A DNA stretch of 64,000 bases from JAWKTV01 sp041398905 (lineage in GTDB: Bacteria; Planctomycetota; Planctomycetia; Planctomycetales; Planctomycetaceae): positions 434,001 through 498,000 of the forward strand of contig JAWKTV010000001.1 in NCBI GenBank assembly GCA_041398905.1. Direction: 5' to 3'. Both the position numbers and the translations under genes were made by a program. The notes beneath the pieces were generated by a model, which had not been told where the DNA came from, made no database searches, and saw nothing but the letters and a program-made list of their open reading frames with translations. Below are positions 9,118 to 18,417 of this stretch, piece after piece; position 1 is the stretch's first letter, and every line of letters begins with the position of its first letter.

Positions 9118-9540
9118 GATGAAACCATGAATCGAGAAAGGCTTACCGATCGCGCGGACCGCCTTTCGGTGACTGTCGTCACCTGCCTTGAGAAGGGAAC
9201 CGGATGTCTGATCAACGCCAAGTGTCGAGATCGTCGCCTTCGCCCAGCGGTGCCGATCAACTGCGCGCCGGACTCATCGGATTGCTCCGACTGACAGAGA
9301 CGCCTGTCTGGCGTACTGTCGACCTCGCCTCACGAAGGTGCGAGACACCCCCAAGGAATCAAAGGAATCCTTAGCGTGACTTCGCCGGCGACGACGCGAA
9401 ATTGTGCGTTACATCATCACATTCGCGGAGACAGCCGGCGACACGATCGACAGAATCGTCGCGGCTACCCAGTTCCGCTCGATTTTTCGCGAGGAATCAC
9501 GCACCCGCGACCCTTCGCCGCACCCGGCGAAAGAGCTGCC
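9118..9540. other. Intergenic region, no gene seen
   Basis: These 423 bases lie between the diguanylate cyclase start and the stop of the KDPG aldolase gene, both on the minus strand. The promoter of the former should be here. A weak hairpin (GACAG...CTGTC with an inner CGCC/GGCG stem) lies near 9291-9325. The open frames here are not protein-like. Confidence 0.5.
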
Positions 9541-10230
9541 TCAACCCCGCGCCTGTCGCATGCATTCGACGAACGCCGCCGCACGTTCGCGAATCCGCGC
9601 CACGTTCCGCTCCGCGATCGCCTGCTGCTCCACCAGAGCGCCTCCCAGCCCGACCGCACACGCGCCGGCCTTGACGAAATTGGCGAGTGTCTCGAGCGTG
9701 ACGCCTCCGGTTGGCAACAGCCGCACCTGCGGCAGCGGACCCTTGAGGGCCTTCAAGTGCGCCGGGCCGCCAATCTCGGCCGGAAAGACCTTCACCACAT
9801 CCGCCCCGGCCTCCCACGCGGTCAACACCTCGGTCGGCGTGAATGCACCGGCCATCACCAGCTTGCCGTAGCGGCGACACAGCCGGATGACATCGAGATT
9901 GACCGTGGGAGTGACCAGGAACTCGGCTCCCGCCAGCAGGGCCGCCCGCGCGGACTCGGTATCGAGCACCGTCCCCGCGCCCAGCAGGATGCGATCACCC
10001 AGCTTCGCCCGCACCTCTTTCAGAATGTCGAGAATGCCCGGGACCGTGAACGTCACTTCGATGACGTCGATCCCACCCTCCAGCAGCGCTTCGCACACAC
10101 TGACAAGCTGTTCGCCCGTCGGCGCGCGAATGATCGCCACGAGGCCGCGATCGAGTACCTGCTGAAGCTGCTGAGCACTGTCCATGGTGAACAATCCATC
10201 CGGGATCTGGTGAGAAGTCATGTCCGACAT
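9541..10230 (-). CDS. eda: KDPG/KHG aldolase
   Basis: The enzyme splits 2-keto-3-deoxy-6-phosphogluconate to pyruvate and glyceraldehyde 3-phosphate (Entner-Doudoroff pathway) and often also 4-hydroxy-2-oxoglutarate. In 229 residues it shows the class I signatures: Glu near 58 in IEVTFTVPG, GAGTVLD, TPT, the Schiff-base lysine near 148 in DVVKVFPAE, and the phosphate-binding PTGG. A second ATG lies three codons in. It follows a TPR gene on the same strand with a 74-base gap, so the two may be cotranscribed. No other Entner-Doudoroff gene is nearby. Confidence 0.94.
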   Translation of the reverse strand: MSDMTSHQIPDGLFTMDSAQQLQQVLDRGLVAIIRAPTGEQLVSVCEALLEGGIDVIEVTFTVPGILDILKEVRAKLGDRILLGAGTVLDTESARAALLAGAEFLVTPTVNLDVIRLCRRYGKLVMAGAFTPTEVLTAWEAGADVVKVFPAEIGGPAHLKALKGPLPQVRLLPTGGVTLETLANFVKAGACAVGLGGALVEQQAIAERNVARIRERAAAFVECMRQARG

Positions 10231-10304
10231 TCGTGCCTGGCCGACGCACGATGGTCCGGTTCCGCCCGGAGCGGGCGGACATCATCCCTCGGCTGGCGAC
10301 CGCG

Positions 10305-11129
10305 TCAGCGATCGTCGTTCGTCGCCGGCGGAGGCTCCGCGGGCTGCTTCGACAGCAGTCCCAATTGCAACCGGGCGACGTGCCACATGTAGTTGGGACC
10401 GTAGCCCGCCGACTGTGCCCACTCACTGGCGACCGCCTGTTCGAGATGCGGCCGCGCCTTGGCGAACTCGTCATGCACCACGTAATGCATGCCCAGATAG
10501 AGCTGTCCGTAGAACTGCCGCTGCTCAAAGGCCGCCCCCGTCAAATCGTCCGCCGAGATCATGGCAACGATCACCGCAGGCTCGACCTCGCCGGCGCAGA
10601 GCTTGTAGACCTCCGGGAGCGGCGGACGATCCGGCTTCTCGTAATTCAGCAGTGCCGCCCGAGCCTGTTCCTCGCCAAGCTCCTTGAGCTGCGAATAGTA
10701 CCGCCAGATCCCGTTCTCGCGGTCACTCTGATCGAACTCGTAGTACTTCGCGAACTGCTCGGCGGCCTCTTTGTGTCGCGCGAGGTAGTGCAGGGCAAGG
10801 CCCCGTCGCCAATTGAACGGAACTAGCTTCGGATCGAGTTGCGACATCTTGTCATAGTCGGCGAACGCCTGCTCGAAGTCCCCTTCAAAAAAGCAGGCGT
10901 CTCCCCGCTGTGAGTACAGGTTGAGCTGAGCGGGCTGCTGCTCGATCGCCTGGTTCAACCTCGCGATCTTCAATTGTCGCGCCGTCGACGCGACTTGCTC
11001 GGCGGACGGGCCGGATGGTGGGGCGTCGTCCGCGAGCACTGGAGTACTCGCGAAGGACAGGCAGACCACGAGCCACTGGACACAGCACAACCAGCGACGT
11101 GACGATCGGCAGAGCTTCGAGGCGGGCAT
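10305..11129 (-). CDS. Secreted TPR-repeat protein
   Basis: This 274-residue protein opens with a basic stretch and a hydrophobic core (WLCCVQWLVVCLSFA) ending in TPVLADDAP, a good signal peptide, so it should be exported. TPR motifs are clear at about residues 60-140 (LNLYSQRGDACFFEGDFEQA and the following repeat), and weaker repeats run to about 250. Planctomycetes often carry such proteins of unknown role. It lies just upstream of eda on the same strand, but nothing shows a metabolic link. Confidence 0.78.
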   Translation of the reverse strand: MPASKLCRSSRRWLCCVQWLVVCLSFASTPVLADDAPPSGPSAEQVASTARQLKIARLNQAIEQQPAQLNLYSQRGDACFFEGDFEQAFADYDKMSQLDPKLVPFNWRRGLALHYLARHKEAAEQFAKYYEFDQSDRENGIWRYYSQLKELGEEQARAALLNYEKPDRPPLPEVYKLCAGEVEPAVIVAMISADDLTGAAFEQRQFYGQLYLGMHYVVHDEFAKARPHLEQAVASEWAQSAGYGPNYMWHVARLQLGLLSKQPAEPPPATNDDR

Positions 11130-11529
11130 GGCGAATCCAGATGCTGGGACACGGACGGGAAAACTGTCGCAGCCGGTCGGTGGAAAAGCAAATGGTGCGA
11201 ACCTGCGAGCCGCCGCACTTGAGCAATTACCGGATGCCGGACGCTGTTTTGGTAAACCTTACAACCCGCGCGCATTCTGTCGTGGAACATATTGACCGTG
11301 CGAAACGATGCCCCGTATGTTCCGCCCGTTGGACGTGAACGACTCGTTTGCGGCCTTCCCCCCTCGGAAATCACCTCTGTTTCGGCCGGTTGTTAGTACT
11401 GCCTCACCCGGGACGCAATGTCCCACCCGCAGAGCTGCAACGTCCAGGATCGCCCATCGCGGCTGCCCGGCCAACGCGTGTCTCCCCTCCCCTCGATTGC
11501 GGCCCTCCCTGACGAAAAGGAAGTCTCTC
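11130..11529. other. Divergent intergenic region, no gene
   Basis: These 400 bases separate the leftward TPR gene from the rightward small lipoprotein gene and should hold both promoters. A short hairpin GGGAC-GCAAT-GTCCC lies near 11410. A ribosome site AAAAGGAAG lies just before the ATG at 11530. I saw no reliable promoter hexamers. Confidence 0.5.
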
Positions 11530-11802
11530 ATGAAACGTTTCGCCCTCCTGAGCACCTGTATCATGCTCCTCACGGCGACCACTGGCTGCTTCTGGCACCA
11601 CGGCGGTGCTGGCGGCGGTGGTTGGGGCGGTGGTTACGCTCCTTACTCCGGTGGTTGCGGCTGTGGTTACAACGGCGCACCGGGGGCCTATGCCCCGGCA
11701 GGCGGCTTCCAGGGCGCAGCCTTGTCCGCGCCCACCTACGCGGTTTCACCCGCCGTGCCAGTCACCGCGTACGGACCGACGAATCCGCTGCCAACCTACT
11801 GA
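11530..11802 (+). CDS. Small Gly/Tyr-rich lipoprotein
   Basis: The 90-residue product starts at an ATG 8 bases after AAGGAAG. Its signal peptide ends in the lipobox-like TATTGC, so Cys19 or thereabouts should be lipidated. The mature part is Gly-rich (GGAGGGGWGGGY), then has a CGCGY segment and an Ala/Pro/Tyr tail. Such short low-complexity lipoproteins are common in planctomycetes and have no known function. A longer plus-strand frame begins at 11308, but its upstream part has no ribosome site. A terminator follows. Confidence 0.75.
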   Translation: MKRFALLSTCIMLLTATTGCFWHHGGAGGGGWGGGYAPYSGGCGCGYNGAPGAYAPAGGFQGAALSAPTYAVSPAVPVTAYGPTNPLPTY

Positions 11803-12237
11803 TCGTACAAAGAAGCCCCCCCTCCGGTTCCGCGCAGATTCCGTTGCCCCCCCTCCGGAACGTGCGGACTCGGACTCTACGGCAGGCGTTCCGATGCTCA
11901 GGCGTCGGAACGCCTGTCTGCTTTTAATGGCCCGGCAAGCAGCTCATGGCCCAGACTTCCCGGCCGCGACGGGGAACGCGAAGACTCGCAATGCTCTGCC
12001 GGGAAACGTCCGCGGTTGCTGGCTGGTACGGATGCGGCAGCTCATCACCGCGGCGATCAGCAGTCACGTCGCCGCTTCCCCCGCGCCTCCGCGTTGGACT
12101 TCCGAGCCTCCACCATTCTGCGACCGCCCCCGGGATCGGTGATGCTGCTGCCGCCTCATTGCATCCGCTGGGTTCGACCTGCATAATCACGGCAGACTTG
12201 TTCATCCCATCTCACACGGCGGGCGGCTGGCATTCGC
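11803..12237. other. Intergenic region with terminator, no gene
   Basis: This 435-base stretch holds the terminator at 11884-11925 and, at its right end, the presumed promoter of the J-like gene. The short frames here have no protein-like character. Confidence 0.5.
11884..11925 (+). terminator. Rho-independent terminator after the small lipoprotein
   Basis: An 11-bp perfect stem (AGGCGTTCCGA at 11884-11894 with TCGGAACGCCT at 11905-11915) is followed by GTCTGCTTTT. It lies 80 bases past the stop of the Gly-rich lipoprotein gene. Confidence 0.8.
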
Positions 12238-13014
12238 ATGAGCGGCGCGTTCGATCCCTATCATGTCTGGTTGGGCATTCCCCCCAAGGACCAGCCGCCG
12301 AATCACTATCGGCTGCTCGGGCTGGAGTTGTTTGAAGACAACCCGGACGTGATTGACGCCGCCGCGAACCGGCAGACGAGTTACCTGCGGGGGATGGCGG
12401 CTGGCGAACACCGGCGGGAGTCGCAGGCGATCCTCAACGAGATCGCCGCCGCTCGGCGTTGCCTGCTGGACGCGGCGAAGAAGAGCCACTACGACGCCGG
12501 CCTGAATGCGAAGCAGCAGGCGAGCACTCCCGCCGCGACGGCGATTCCGGCCGAGCCTGCGGGCTTCGACTTCAGCATCAACACCGACGACGATCGGCCA
12601 GTGGGCGGCATTGCGGTCGATACCGGTGCGGCCAGGGTGAGTATCCCCGCGGCGTCGACGCGGTCGACAGCAGCGTCGAGTCGTACCACCGCAAAGAAGC
12701 AACCGAAGCCGCTCTGGCATCAGCCGATCTTTCACATCGTCATGGGTGTGCTGATCCTGATTCTGGCGATCACGCTGTACCTCCAAAGTCAGCCGGCTGA
12801 GAAAGACCGCGTTCGCGAGGAAGACGTGCTCTCGGATGAAGGCGATTTCTTTGAGACGTCTTCGACCGCGCCGGGTTCGCAGGCACCCGCCGCCGCGGCG
12901 ACAGCGTCAACGACGCCGAACGAGCCGGGAGCGGAAACCGCCGAGCCACAGCTTGGCTTCAACAGCTTCTACTCCTCCTCCGCGACGGGCGGTGCCGGCA
13001 AGTCCGGGAAGTGA
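12238..13014 (+). CDS. Planctomycete J-like membrane protein
   Basis: Residues 6-85 form the planctomycete 'YHVWLGIPP' module (NHYRLLGLELFEDNPDVIDA, ILNEIAAARRCLLD, KKSHYDAGL). It resembles a DnaJ J-domain in layout but lacks the HPD tripeptide needed to activate Hsp70. A flexible Ala/Ser/Thr linker follows, then one membrane helix near residues 160-182 (IVMGVLILILAITLYL) and an acidic, low-complexity tail. No signal peptide precedes the module, so the J-like part is probably cytoplasmic. Function unknown. Its stop lies three bases before the stop of the convergent lipoprotein gene. Confidence 0.8.
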   Translation: MSGAFDPYHVWLGIPPKDQPPNHYRLLGLELFEDNPDVIDAAANRQTSYLRGMAAGEHRRESQAILNEIAAARRCLLDAAKKSHYDAGLNAKQQASTPAATAIPAEPAGFDFSINTDDDRPVGGIAVDTGAARVSIPAASTRSTAASSRTTAKKQPKPLWHQPIFHIVMGVLILILAITLYLQSQPAEKDRVREEDVLSDEGDFFETSSTAPGSQAPAAAATASTTPNEPGAETAEPQLGFNSFYSSSATGGAGKSGK

Positions 13015-13017
13015 CCG

Positions 13018-15165
13018 TCATTCGTCGTCGCCGGGCCGCCGCCAGTTCGTCAGGTCGGCGAAGTTGACCTCTTCGATTTCGATCCGAACGGACTTGGTTT
13101 CGTCGGGCGCGAAGTAGGTGCTCAGGTCGACGACCGCCTCGCCTCCCGGGGCGATGTGCTCACCGATCCAACTGGTCGGGAAGGTGTCCAGCTCGGCACC
13201 GTCCGCCCCGAGGAAGTACATTGTTCCGTTAAAGCCCGCGATGTGCCGGTTCGTATGGTTCTGCAGCAGTGTCTGGGCAGACTTCTGATCGAACTCGTTG
13301 GTGCCGAGCTTCTTGAACTCGGTGGTCAGCGGTGCGTCGCCGTCAAAACTCAGTTCGGGGATCGACGCGGGTTGTTCGGCGGAACGGGTCAGCGCGATGG
13401 GTCCCAGCTCGAAGTCATAGGAAAGCGGCTCGGTCTTGGTGGTGACGACCACTTCGAGCGAAGCGGGCGGAGCGTCGAAGGTAATGGTCTGAACCCCGCC
13501 GTTGTCATCCCAGTAGCCGCCGGTCGACTGCGGCGGGAGCAACTCGCCAGCCGCGTCGCGGCCGATCAACTGCAGCCGATCGCGTGACACGCCCGAGTAC
13601 TCGACCTGTGCCGAGCCATCGTCGGTGAAGGCCACGAGTTTCAGCGTGATGCCGTTCGACGTCAGGGTCTCGTCCTCCGCCAGCTTCTCGAACTTCAGCG
13701 TCTCCGCCGCGGTCGGCAGTTCGAAGGCCAGTTGCCCGGCGATCCGCTCGACGCTGGTGACTTCGCTGGTCAGTCCGTACAGCGGCACCTCCTGCACCCA
13801 TTGAATGCCCGACCGTGTGTACAGATTCATCATGCTCATGCCCGACCCGTCGGCAGGGTGTTCCAGCGACTTGCCGCCGTTGCCGGTCCGCTCGGAAATC
13901 ACCAGCGACGCGGTCGCCTCGTCGTCATCCGCCGCCGGGTTCAGCGCGAACTCCTGCGCGTCGAACAACGACACCAGCGACTCGGGCAGCCCGATGGCGA
14001 GGAACCGGAGCTCGCATCTGCCAGCGGCGACGGGGACGATCTCCTCGACACTCGCCGCCTCAATCACAATCGGGCCGGCAAACGCGATCGAGCCGGGTCG
14101 TTCGCCGGCGGCGACCGTCATCTTGCTGACGAGATACCGCGGGTACAGTCCCACCTGCCGACAGATCTCTTCCGCCGCCTGGGGCCGGGAGACGTCAGCG
14201 ACATCGAGCGACACCGTCTGTTCGAGCTGCGGCAGCTCGTCGGTCGGGTCGACCCACTCCAACTGCATCTCCTCCGCCAGCCGCTTCAGCAACTGGCCCG
14301 CCGGGACATCCGTCTCTTTGATGGTCACTCGCCACGCGGCGTGATAGTCATCGACGGTCAGCGCCGTCACGGGCCCCAACTCGATGTCTTCGAGGTTCAT
14401 CCACTGCCAGCTCGAGAACTCATCATCACTCCAGCCGCCGTTCTCGCCAAAGCCAAAGTCGCCCGACAGGTCGCCGAAGCTCATTTCGTTTTCGGGCTGC
14501 GGAATCTGGACGAGCCAGTTGCCGTCGACGCGGGCGAACTCGATCGGCTTCGAGTCACTCCCGTTGACCACCGTGCCCGTCGCGGTGTCGCCATCGATGG
14601 TGAGGTTCTCCAATGTTCCGGTCAGCTCTCCGAACTGGTCTTGCTCGGTCTGGGACTTCTGCAGCAGCGCCATCACGTCCGCGATGAATCGGGGGCGGTT
14701 GGCGATCATGGACGTCATCGCTTCCGCAGGTGAACCGGGCACCGCGCCATCGCCCAACTCTTGCGGGGGACTGTCGGGGTCGAGGCCGTGCTGCTTGAGC
14801 ACCGCCTGCATCTGCGCACCCTGATCCGGATCGAGGGCGCCAATGAAGCCCGCCACAAACATCATCCCCGCCGCCAGGTCGGCCTGTGAGCGAACCGTCA
14901 TGCGCTGCGCGGCCACCTCCCAGTTTCCTTGTTCGACGGCCTGCTGAAAGAGAGCGAAGGCCGCCTCCGGAGTTGCCGCCACGCCGGCGGGCACGCCTGA
15001 CGACGCGGCCGAGCCGCCGCTCGTTGACGCGGGACTGTTGCTCGACCCGTTCGTCGACGTGACATCCGCCTGATTCGCTGCCGGGGGTGCCGCATCCTCC
15101 GCGGCTGGGCAACCCATCAGACACAGGCAGCAAAGTCCGCAAACAATTTGGGGGATCTTGAACAC
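13018..15165 (-). CDS. Large lipoprotein of unknown function
   Basis: I chose the GTG at 15165: it gives a clean lipoprotein signal, VFKIPQIVCGLCCLCLMGC, with the lipobox LMGC. The open frame extends to 15270 with unconvincing sequence. The mature 700-residue protein has a Ser/Thr/Ala-rich linker, a helical region near residues 60-170, then long beta-rich stretches containing SVERIAGQLAFELP and TLKLVAFTDDG that recall the repeated beta modules of other planctomycete secreted proteins. I recognise no catalytic motif. It should be anchored in a membrane facing the periplasm. The VWA gene starts divergently 140 bases away. Confidence 0.72.
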   Translation of the reverse strand: MFKIPQIVCGLCCLCLMGCPAAEDAAPPAANQADVTSTNGSSNSPASTSGGSAASSGVPAGVAATPEAAFALFQQAVEQGNWEVAAQRMTVRSQADLAAGMMFVAGFIGALDPDQGAQMQAVLKQHGLDPDSPPQELGDGAVPGSPAEAMTSMIANRPRFIADVMALLQKSQTEQDQFGELTGTLENLTIDGDTATGTVVNGSDSKPIEFARVDGNWLVQIPQPENEMSFGDLSGDFGFGENGGWSDDEFSSWQWMNLEDIELGPVTALTVDDYHAAWRVTIKETDVPAGQLLKRLAEEMQLEWVDPTDELPQLEQTVSLDVADVSRPQAAEEICRQVGLYPRYLVSKMTVAAGERPGSIAFAGPIVIEAASVEEIVPVAAGRCELRFLAIGLPESLVSLFDAQEFALNPAADDDEATASLVISERTGNGGKSLEHPADGSGMSMMNLYTRSGIQWVQEVPLYGLTSEVTSVERIAGQLAFELPTAAETLKFEKLAEDETLTSNGITLKLVAFTDDGSAQVEYSGVSRDRLQLIGRDAAGELLPPQSTGGYWDDNGGVQTITFDAPPASLEVVVTTKTEPLSYDFELGPIALTRSAEQPASIPELSFDGDAPLTTEFKKLGTNEFDQKSAQTLLQNHTNRHIAGFNGTMYFLGADGAELDTFPTSWIGEHIAPGGEAVVDLSTYFAPDETKSVRIEIEEVNFADLTNWRRPGDDE

Positions 15166-15304
15166 GAAGAGCCTCGCGAGGTGGACGGGCAGCGGGCAAG
15201 CGAAGGGGTATGCGCCAAGTCGAGCGCGATGAAACCGTGAACCGCGCTCGAGCCAGCACACCGGCAGCATACCCTCCCGGCTCGACGGTATCTAGAATCG
15301 GGCG

Positions 15305-17755
15305 ATGCCAACCGGTCCCGTTTTCACCGAATGCCTGTTGCTGGCATCCCTCGTGTGGGGACAGCCCGCATGGTGGGTGGCCGTCCTCGCGATCGTCTTG
15401 CTCGCTGCCGGGCTGGTGGCGACGACGTATGCGCGGACACATTGGCCCGCCCGGCTCAAGTGGCCGGCCGCGATCCTGAAGTGGACCGCGTTCGCCCTCA
15501 TCGCGGTCTGTCTGCTCGAACCGTTGTGGAGCGGCACGCGGGCGCGGCCGGGCGAGAACCTGCTGCTCGTCGTCGTCGACAGCAGCGCGAGCCTCGGCGT
15601 CGCCGACGGTCCGGACGACGCGCCCCGTCACGATGAGTTCAGCCGGCTGCTGTTCGACGAACAACTCCCGTGGCAGACGCGGCTCGCGCAGGACTTTCGA
15701 CTCCGCCGGTTCACCGTCGCCGATCGCGTCGACGCCGTCGAGACCTTCGACGGCCTCCAATGGGACGGCACGGGGAGCGCGGTTGTGACGTCACTCGATG
15801 CGCTGATTCAGAGATACGAGTCGCAACCAGTCGCGGCGGTTCTGCTGTTTACGGACGGCAATGCAACCGATGCGACCGCTGAAACGCTGCCGCGACGGAG
15901 TGCGTCCGGTCCTCCGATTTTTCCCGTGCTGCCAGTCACGCATACCAACCGTGCTGATGTCGCCATCGAGCGAACGTCGGTGACGCATTCGTCATTCGAG
16001 GACGCCCCCGTGGCGATCCAGGCGGACGTTCGCGCGACGGGCGAGGACATCAAGGCGGTCACCGCCGAGCTGCTGAATCCCGCCGGCGAGGTCATCGAAC
16101 AACAGCGTCAACCGGTCAACGCGGCGGGCGGGCTGATGCCGTTTCGCTTTCACACCCGCCCGCCCCAAGCAGTCTCGCATTACCGCATCCAGGTGACGGG
16201 CGACTCGGGCGAAGAGCCCGTCGGGTCCGCGCGACTGGTGGACGAGCTAACGCTGGTCAACAACGAGCGGCTGGTGACCGTCGAGCGGGAGCCCGGACCG
16301 TACCGTGTGCTGTACGTCGCAGGTCGCCCCAACTGGGAGTTCAAGTTTCTCCGCCGCGCGTTGTCGGCCGACCTCGATGTGAATCTGGTCGGGCTGATTC
16401 GTATGGCGAAGCGCGAGGCCAAGTTCGAGTTCCTGGGCCGCGATGGTGAGTCAAGCAACCCGCTCTTCCGCGGCTTCCGCAAAGCGGGCGACGAAGAGAC
16501 CGAATCGTATGACGAGCCGGTCATCATCGCGGTCGGTGTCGAGGACGAGCGGGAACTGACCGACGAAGCAGAAGGACGTCCGGCCGACGTGACGTCGCTG
16601 GGAGCGAGATTCCCGCGGACGGCTGAGGAGCTGTTTCGCTATCACGCCATCATCATCGACGACCTGGAGGCGGAGTTCTTCTCCCACGACCAGCTCGCGT
16701 TGCTCGAGCGGTTCGTGGCGGTGCGAGGTGGCGGGTTGCTGATGCTCGGCGGGCCTGGCAGCTTCCATCACGGCGGTTGGCAGAAGACCATCGTCAAGGA
16801 TGTGCTGCCGGTCTACATCGACCGCGCACCCGCACCTTTGCCCCAGGCCGCCGCCGACCCGCCACTGGAACAACGGCTCCAACTGACGCGCGACGGCTGG
16901 CTGCAACCCTGGGTTCGCTTGCGTCCGACGGAGTCCGAAGAGCGGAAGCGGCTCGACGACATGACCGGGTTTCAGGTCGTGAGCCGGGTGAATGGGCTGA
17001 AGCCGGCGGCCCGGGTGCTGGCGAGTGTCGTCGATGCTCGGGGGAACAATCAGCCGGCCCTCGTGGCCCAGCAGTATGGCGACGGCCGCGGTGCCGCGCT
17101 GCTGGTGGGAGACTTGTGGCGGTGGTCGCTGGACCGCTCGACCGACGCACCGGACGACGCCGCACGGAGTTGGCGACAGCTTGTGCGCTGGCTCGTCTCG
17201 GATGTACCCCGGCGGGTCGAGACCGCCGTCGACTGGTCCGCCGCCGGCGAGACCAAGGCCGTGACCTTCCGCGTGCGGGTGCGGAGCCCGGAGTACCAGC
17301 CGCAGGAGAACTCCGCAGTCCAGGTGGAGGTCACACCGCCGGAAGGGTCGCCCCTCAACCTCACGGCAGAGCCGTCCCTTGAAGAGCCGGGACTGTTTAC
17401 GGCGACCTACGTCCCGCGAGCCCCCGGAGCGTATACCGCGCGGATCGCGGCGGCTGATGCGAATGGCAAGCCGCTCGGCGGATCAGAGGTTGGCTGGTCG
17501 CACGAACCGCAGGCCGACGAGTTTCGCCGGCTTGGCGTTCATCGGGAGCTGATGTTGTCGCTGGCGGAGTCCACCGGCGGCGAACTGTTGAGCACGGCCG
17601 AATTGGAAGACTTCGCCGCGTCACTGCCCAGCCGGGACGTGCCCGTCAAGGAAGCCTCGACGGCACCGCTGTGGCACTCGCCGTGGATGCTTGGATGCAT
17701 CCTGCTGCTGCTGGCCGGCGAATGGGCCCTCCGCCGCTGGAAGGGGCTGCCCTGA
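15305..17755 (+). CDS. VWA-domain membrane protein (BatA/aerotolerance-type)
   Basis: The 816-residue protein has two N-terminal membrane helices (about residues 23-43 and 56-74), then a von Willebrand A domain whose metal site begins with D92-x-S94-x-S96 (VVDSSASLG) and includes LLFTDGNATD. Beta-rich domains follow. Residues about 330-520 hold a glutamine-amidotransferase-like fold (YHAIIIDDLEAEFFS, GGGLLMLGGPGSFHHGGW), and a last membrane helix lies near the C-terminus (MLGCILLLLAGEWAL). Proteins of this layout usually occur with MoxR ATPases and DUF58 proteins; a DUF58 gene lies at 19817-21058. The role is unknown, probably envelope-related. Confidence 0.85.
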   Translation: MPTGPVFTECLLLASLVWGQPAWWVAVLAIVLLAAGLVATTYARTHWPARLKWPAAILKWTAFALIAVCLLEPLWSGTRARPGENLLLVVVDSSASLGVADGPDDAPRHDEFSRLLFDEQLPWQTRLAQDFRLRRFTVADRVDAVETFDGLQWDGTGSAVVTSLDALIQRYESQPVAAVLLFTDGNATDATAETLPRRSASGPPIFPVLPVTHTNRADVAIERTSVTHSSFEDAPVAIQADVRATGEDIKAVTAELLNPAGEVIEQQRQPVNAAGGLMPFRFHTRPPQAVSHYRIQVTGDSGEEPVGSARLVDELTLVNNERLVTVEREPGPYRVLYVAGRPNWEFKFLRRALSADLDVNLVGLIRMAKREAKFEFLGRDGESSNPLFRGFRKAGDEETESYDEPVIIAVGVEDERELTDEAEGRPADVTSLGARFPRTAEELFRYHAIIIDDLEAEFFSHDQLALLERFVAVRGGGLLMLGGPGSFHHGGWQKTIVKDVLPVYIDRAPAPLPQAAADPPLEQRLQLTRDGWLQPWVRLRPTESEERKRLDDMTGFQVVSRVNGLKPAARVLASVVDARGNNQPALVAQQYGDGRGAALLVGDLWRWSLDRSTDAPDDAARSWRQLVRWLVSDVPRRVETAVDWSAAGETKAVTFRVRVRSPEYQPQENSAVQVEVTPPEGSPLNLTAEPSLEEPGLFTATYVPRAPGAYTARIAAADANGKPLGGSEVGWSHEPQADEFRRLGVHRELMLSLAESTGGELLSTAELEDFAASLPSRDVPVKEASTAPLWHSPWMLGCILLLLAGEWALRRWKGLP

Positions 17756-17790
17756 CGCGGGGTCGGAGCGGTGGGACCGGCAGCGGAGAA

Positions 17791-18280
17791 GAAACCGAAG
17801 TGGGCCTGTAAGCCGGGTTCTGTCGAGGGTGACCATTTCTCTGGGGCGACGATTGCTCGACCGCCTCGGCGCGACCTACCCGGATGTCGTCTTCCGGAGA
17901 AGAACGGCACGAACCGCACCGCTGAGTTGAGAGTTGAGTGTTCGGAGTGAGGTGGCGCTTGAAGGCCGCTCTCAAATCCGAACACTCAACTCTCAACTCA
18001 CTTCGCCCTGCTTGGTCTTGCTCCCGGTGGGGTTTGCCGTGCCGCCGCTGTCACCAGCGACGCGGTGCGCTCTTACCGCACCTTTTCACCCTTACCTGTG
18101 CGGCCGGGAAGGAGCTTCCGCTACCGCCCGGTCCGCCATCGGCGGTCTGTTTTCTGTGGCACTTTCCCGATCCTCGCGGACGGTGGGCGTTACCCACCAC
18201 CGTGTCCTGTGGAGCCCGGACTTTCCTCCACGCAGCCCCATCAGGGACTCCGCAGCGGCCACCCAGCCCACTTCGGTTCA
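17791..18280 (-). ncRNA. rnpB: RNase P RNA (bacterial type A)
   Basis: Reading leftwards, the RNA opens with GAACCGAAGTGGGC, contains GAGGAAAGTCCGGGCTCC, the AGGGTGAAAAGGTGCGGTAA and GAGCGCACCG stretches, CCGGGAGCAAGACCAA and ATCCGGGTAGG, and closes with ACAGAACCCGGCTTA. These are the universal core blocks of RNase P RNA, which trims tRNA 5' ends. The two ends pair over at least 13 bases (AACCGAAGTGGGC with its complement near 17793-17806) as helix P1. At about 490 nucleotides it is longer than the E. coli RNA (377), mostly because of the extra hairpin at 17923-18000. Confidence 0.96.
17923..18000. repeat. 24-bp perfect inverted repeat inside rnpB
   Basis: The left arm 17923-17946 and right arm 17977-18000 are exact reverse complements over 24 bases, with a 30-base spacer. 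Each arm contains short internal repeats (TTGAGAGTTGAG). It lies between the conserved AGGGCGAAG and CATCCGGGTAGG blocks of the RNA, roughly where the P15-P17 arm of the E. coli molecule is. In the transcript it would form a long extra helix. It may be a natural family-specific helix or an inserted mobile repeat. Confidence 0.92.
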
Positions 18281-18283
18281 GCA

Positions 18284-18312
18284 ATTGTACCGTGGACGCC
18301 CGATGTTGTCGG
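18284..18312 (-). promoter_or_regulatory. Sigma-70-type promoter of rnpB
   Basis: On the minus strand, TACAAT (18284-18289) lies a few bases before the mature RNA start near 18280. With a 17-base spacer it is preceded by CCGACA (18307-18312), four of six matches to TTGACA. Position, spacing and hexamers all fit a housekeeping promoter. Confidence 0.75.
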
Positions 18313-18417
18313 TCGCGATTCCATCCGATTCGCGAATCCGCCCGGACGCCGACGCCTCGCCATCGACTTTGTGCGGGCTGCTTGCCGCTCGATGGCCGCG
18401 CCCTATAATCCGCCGCC

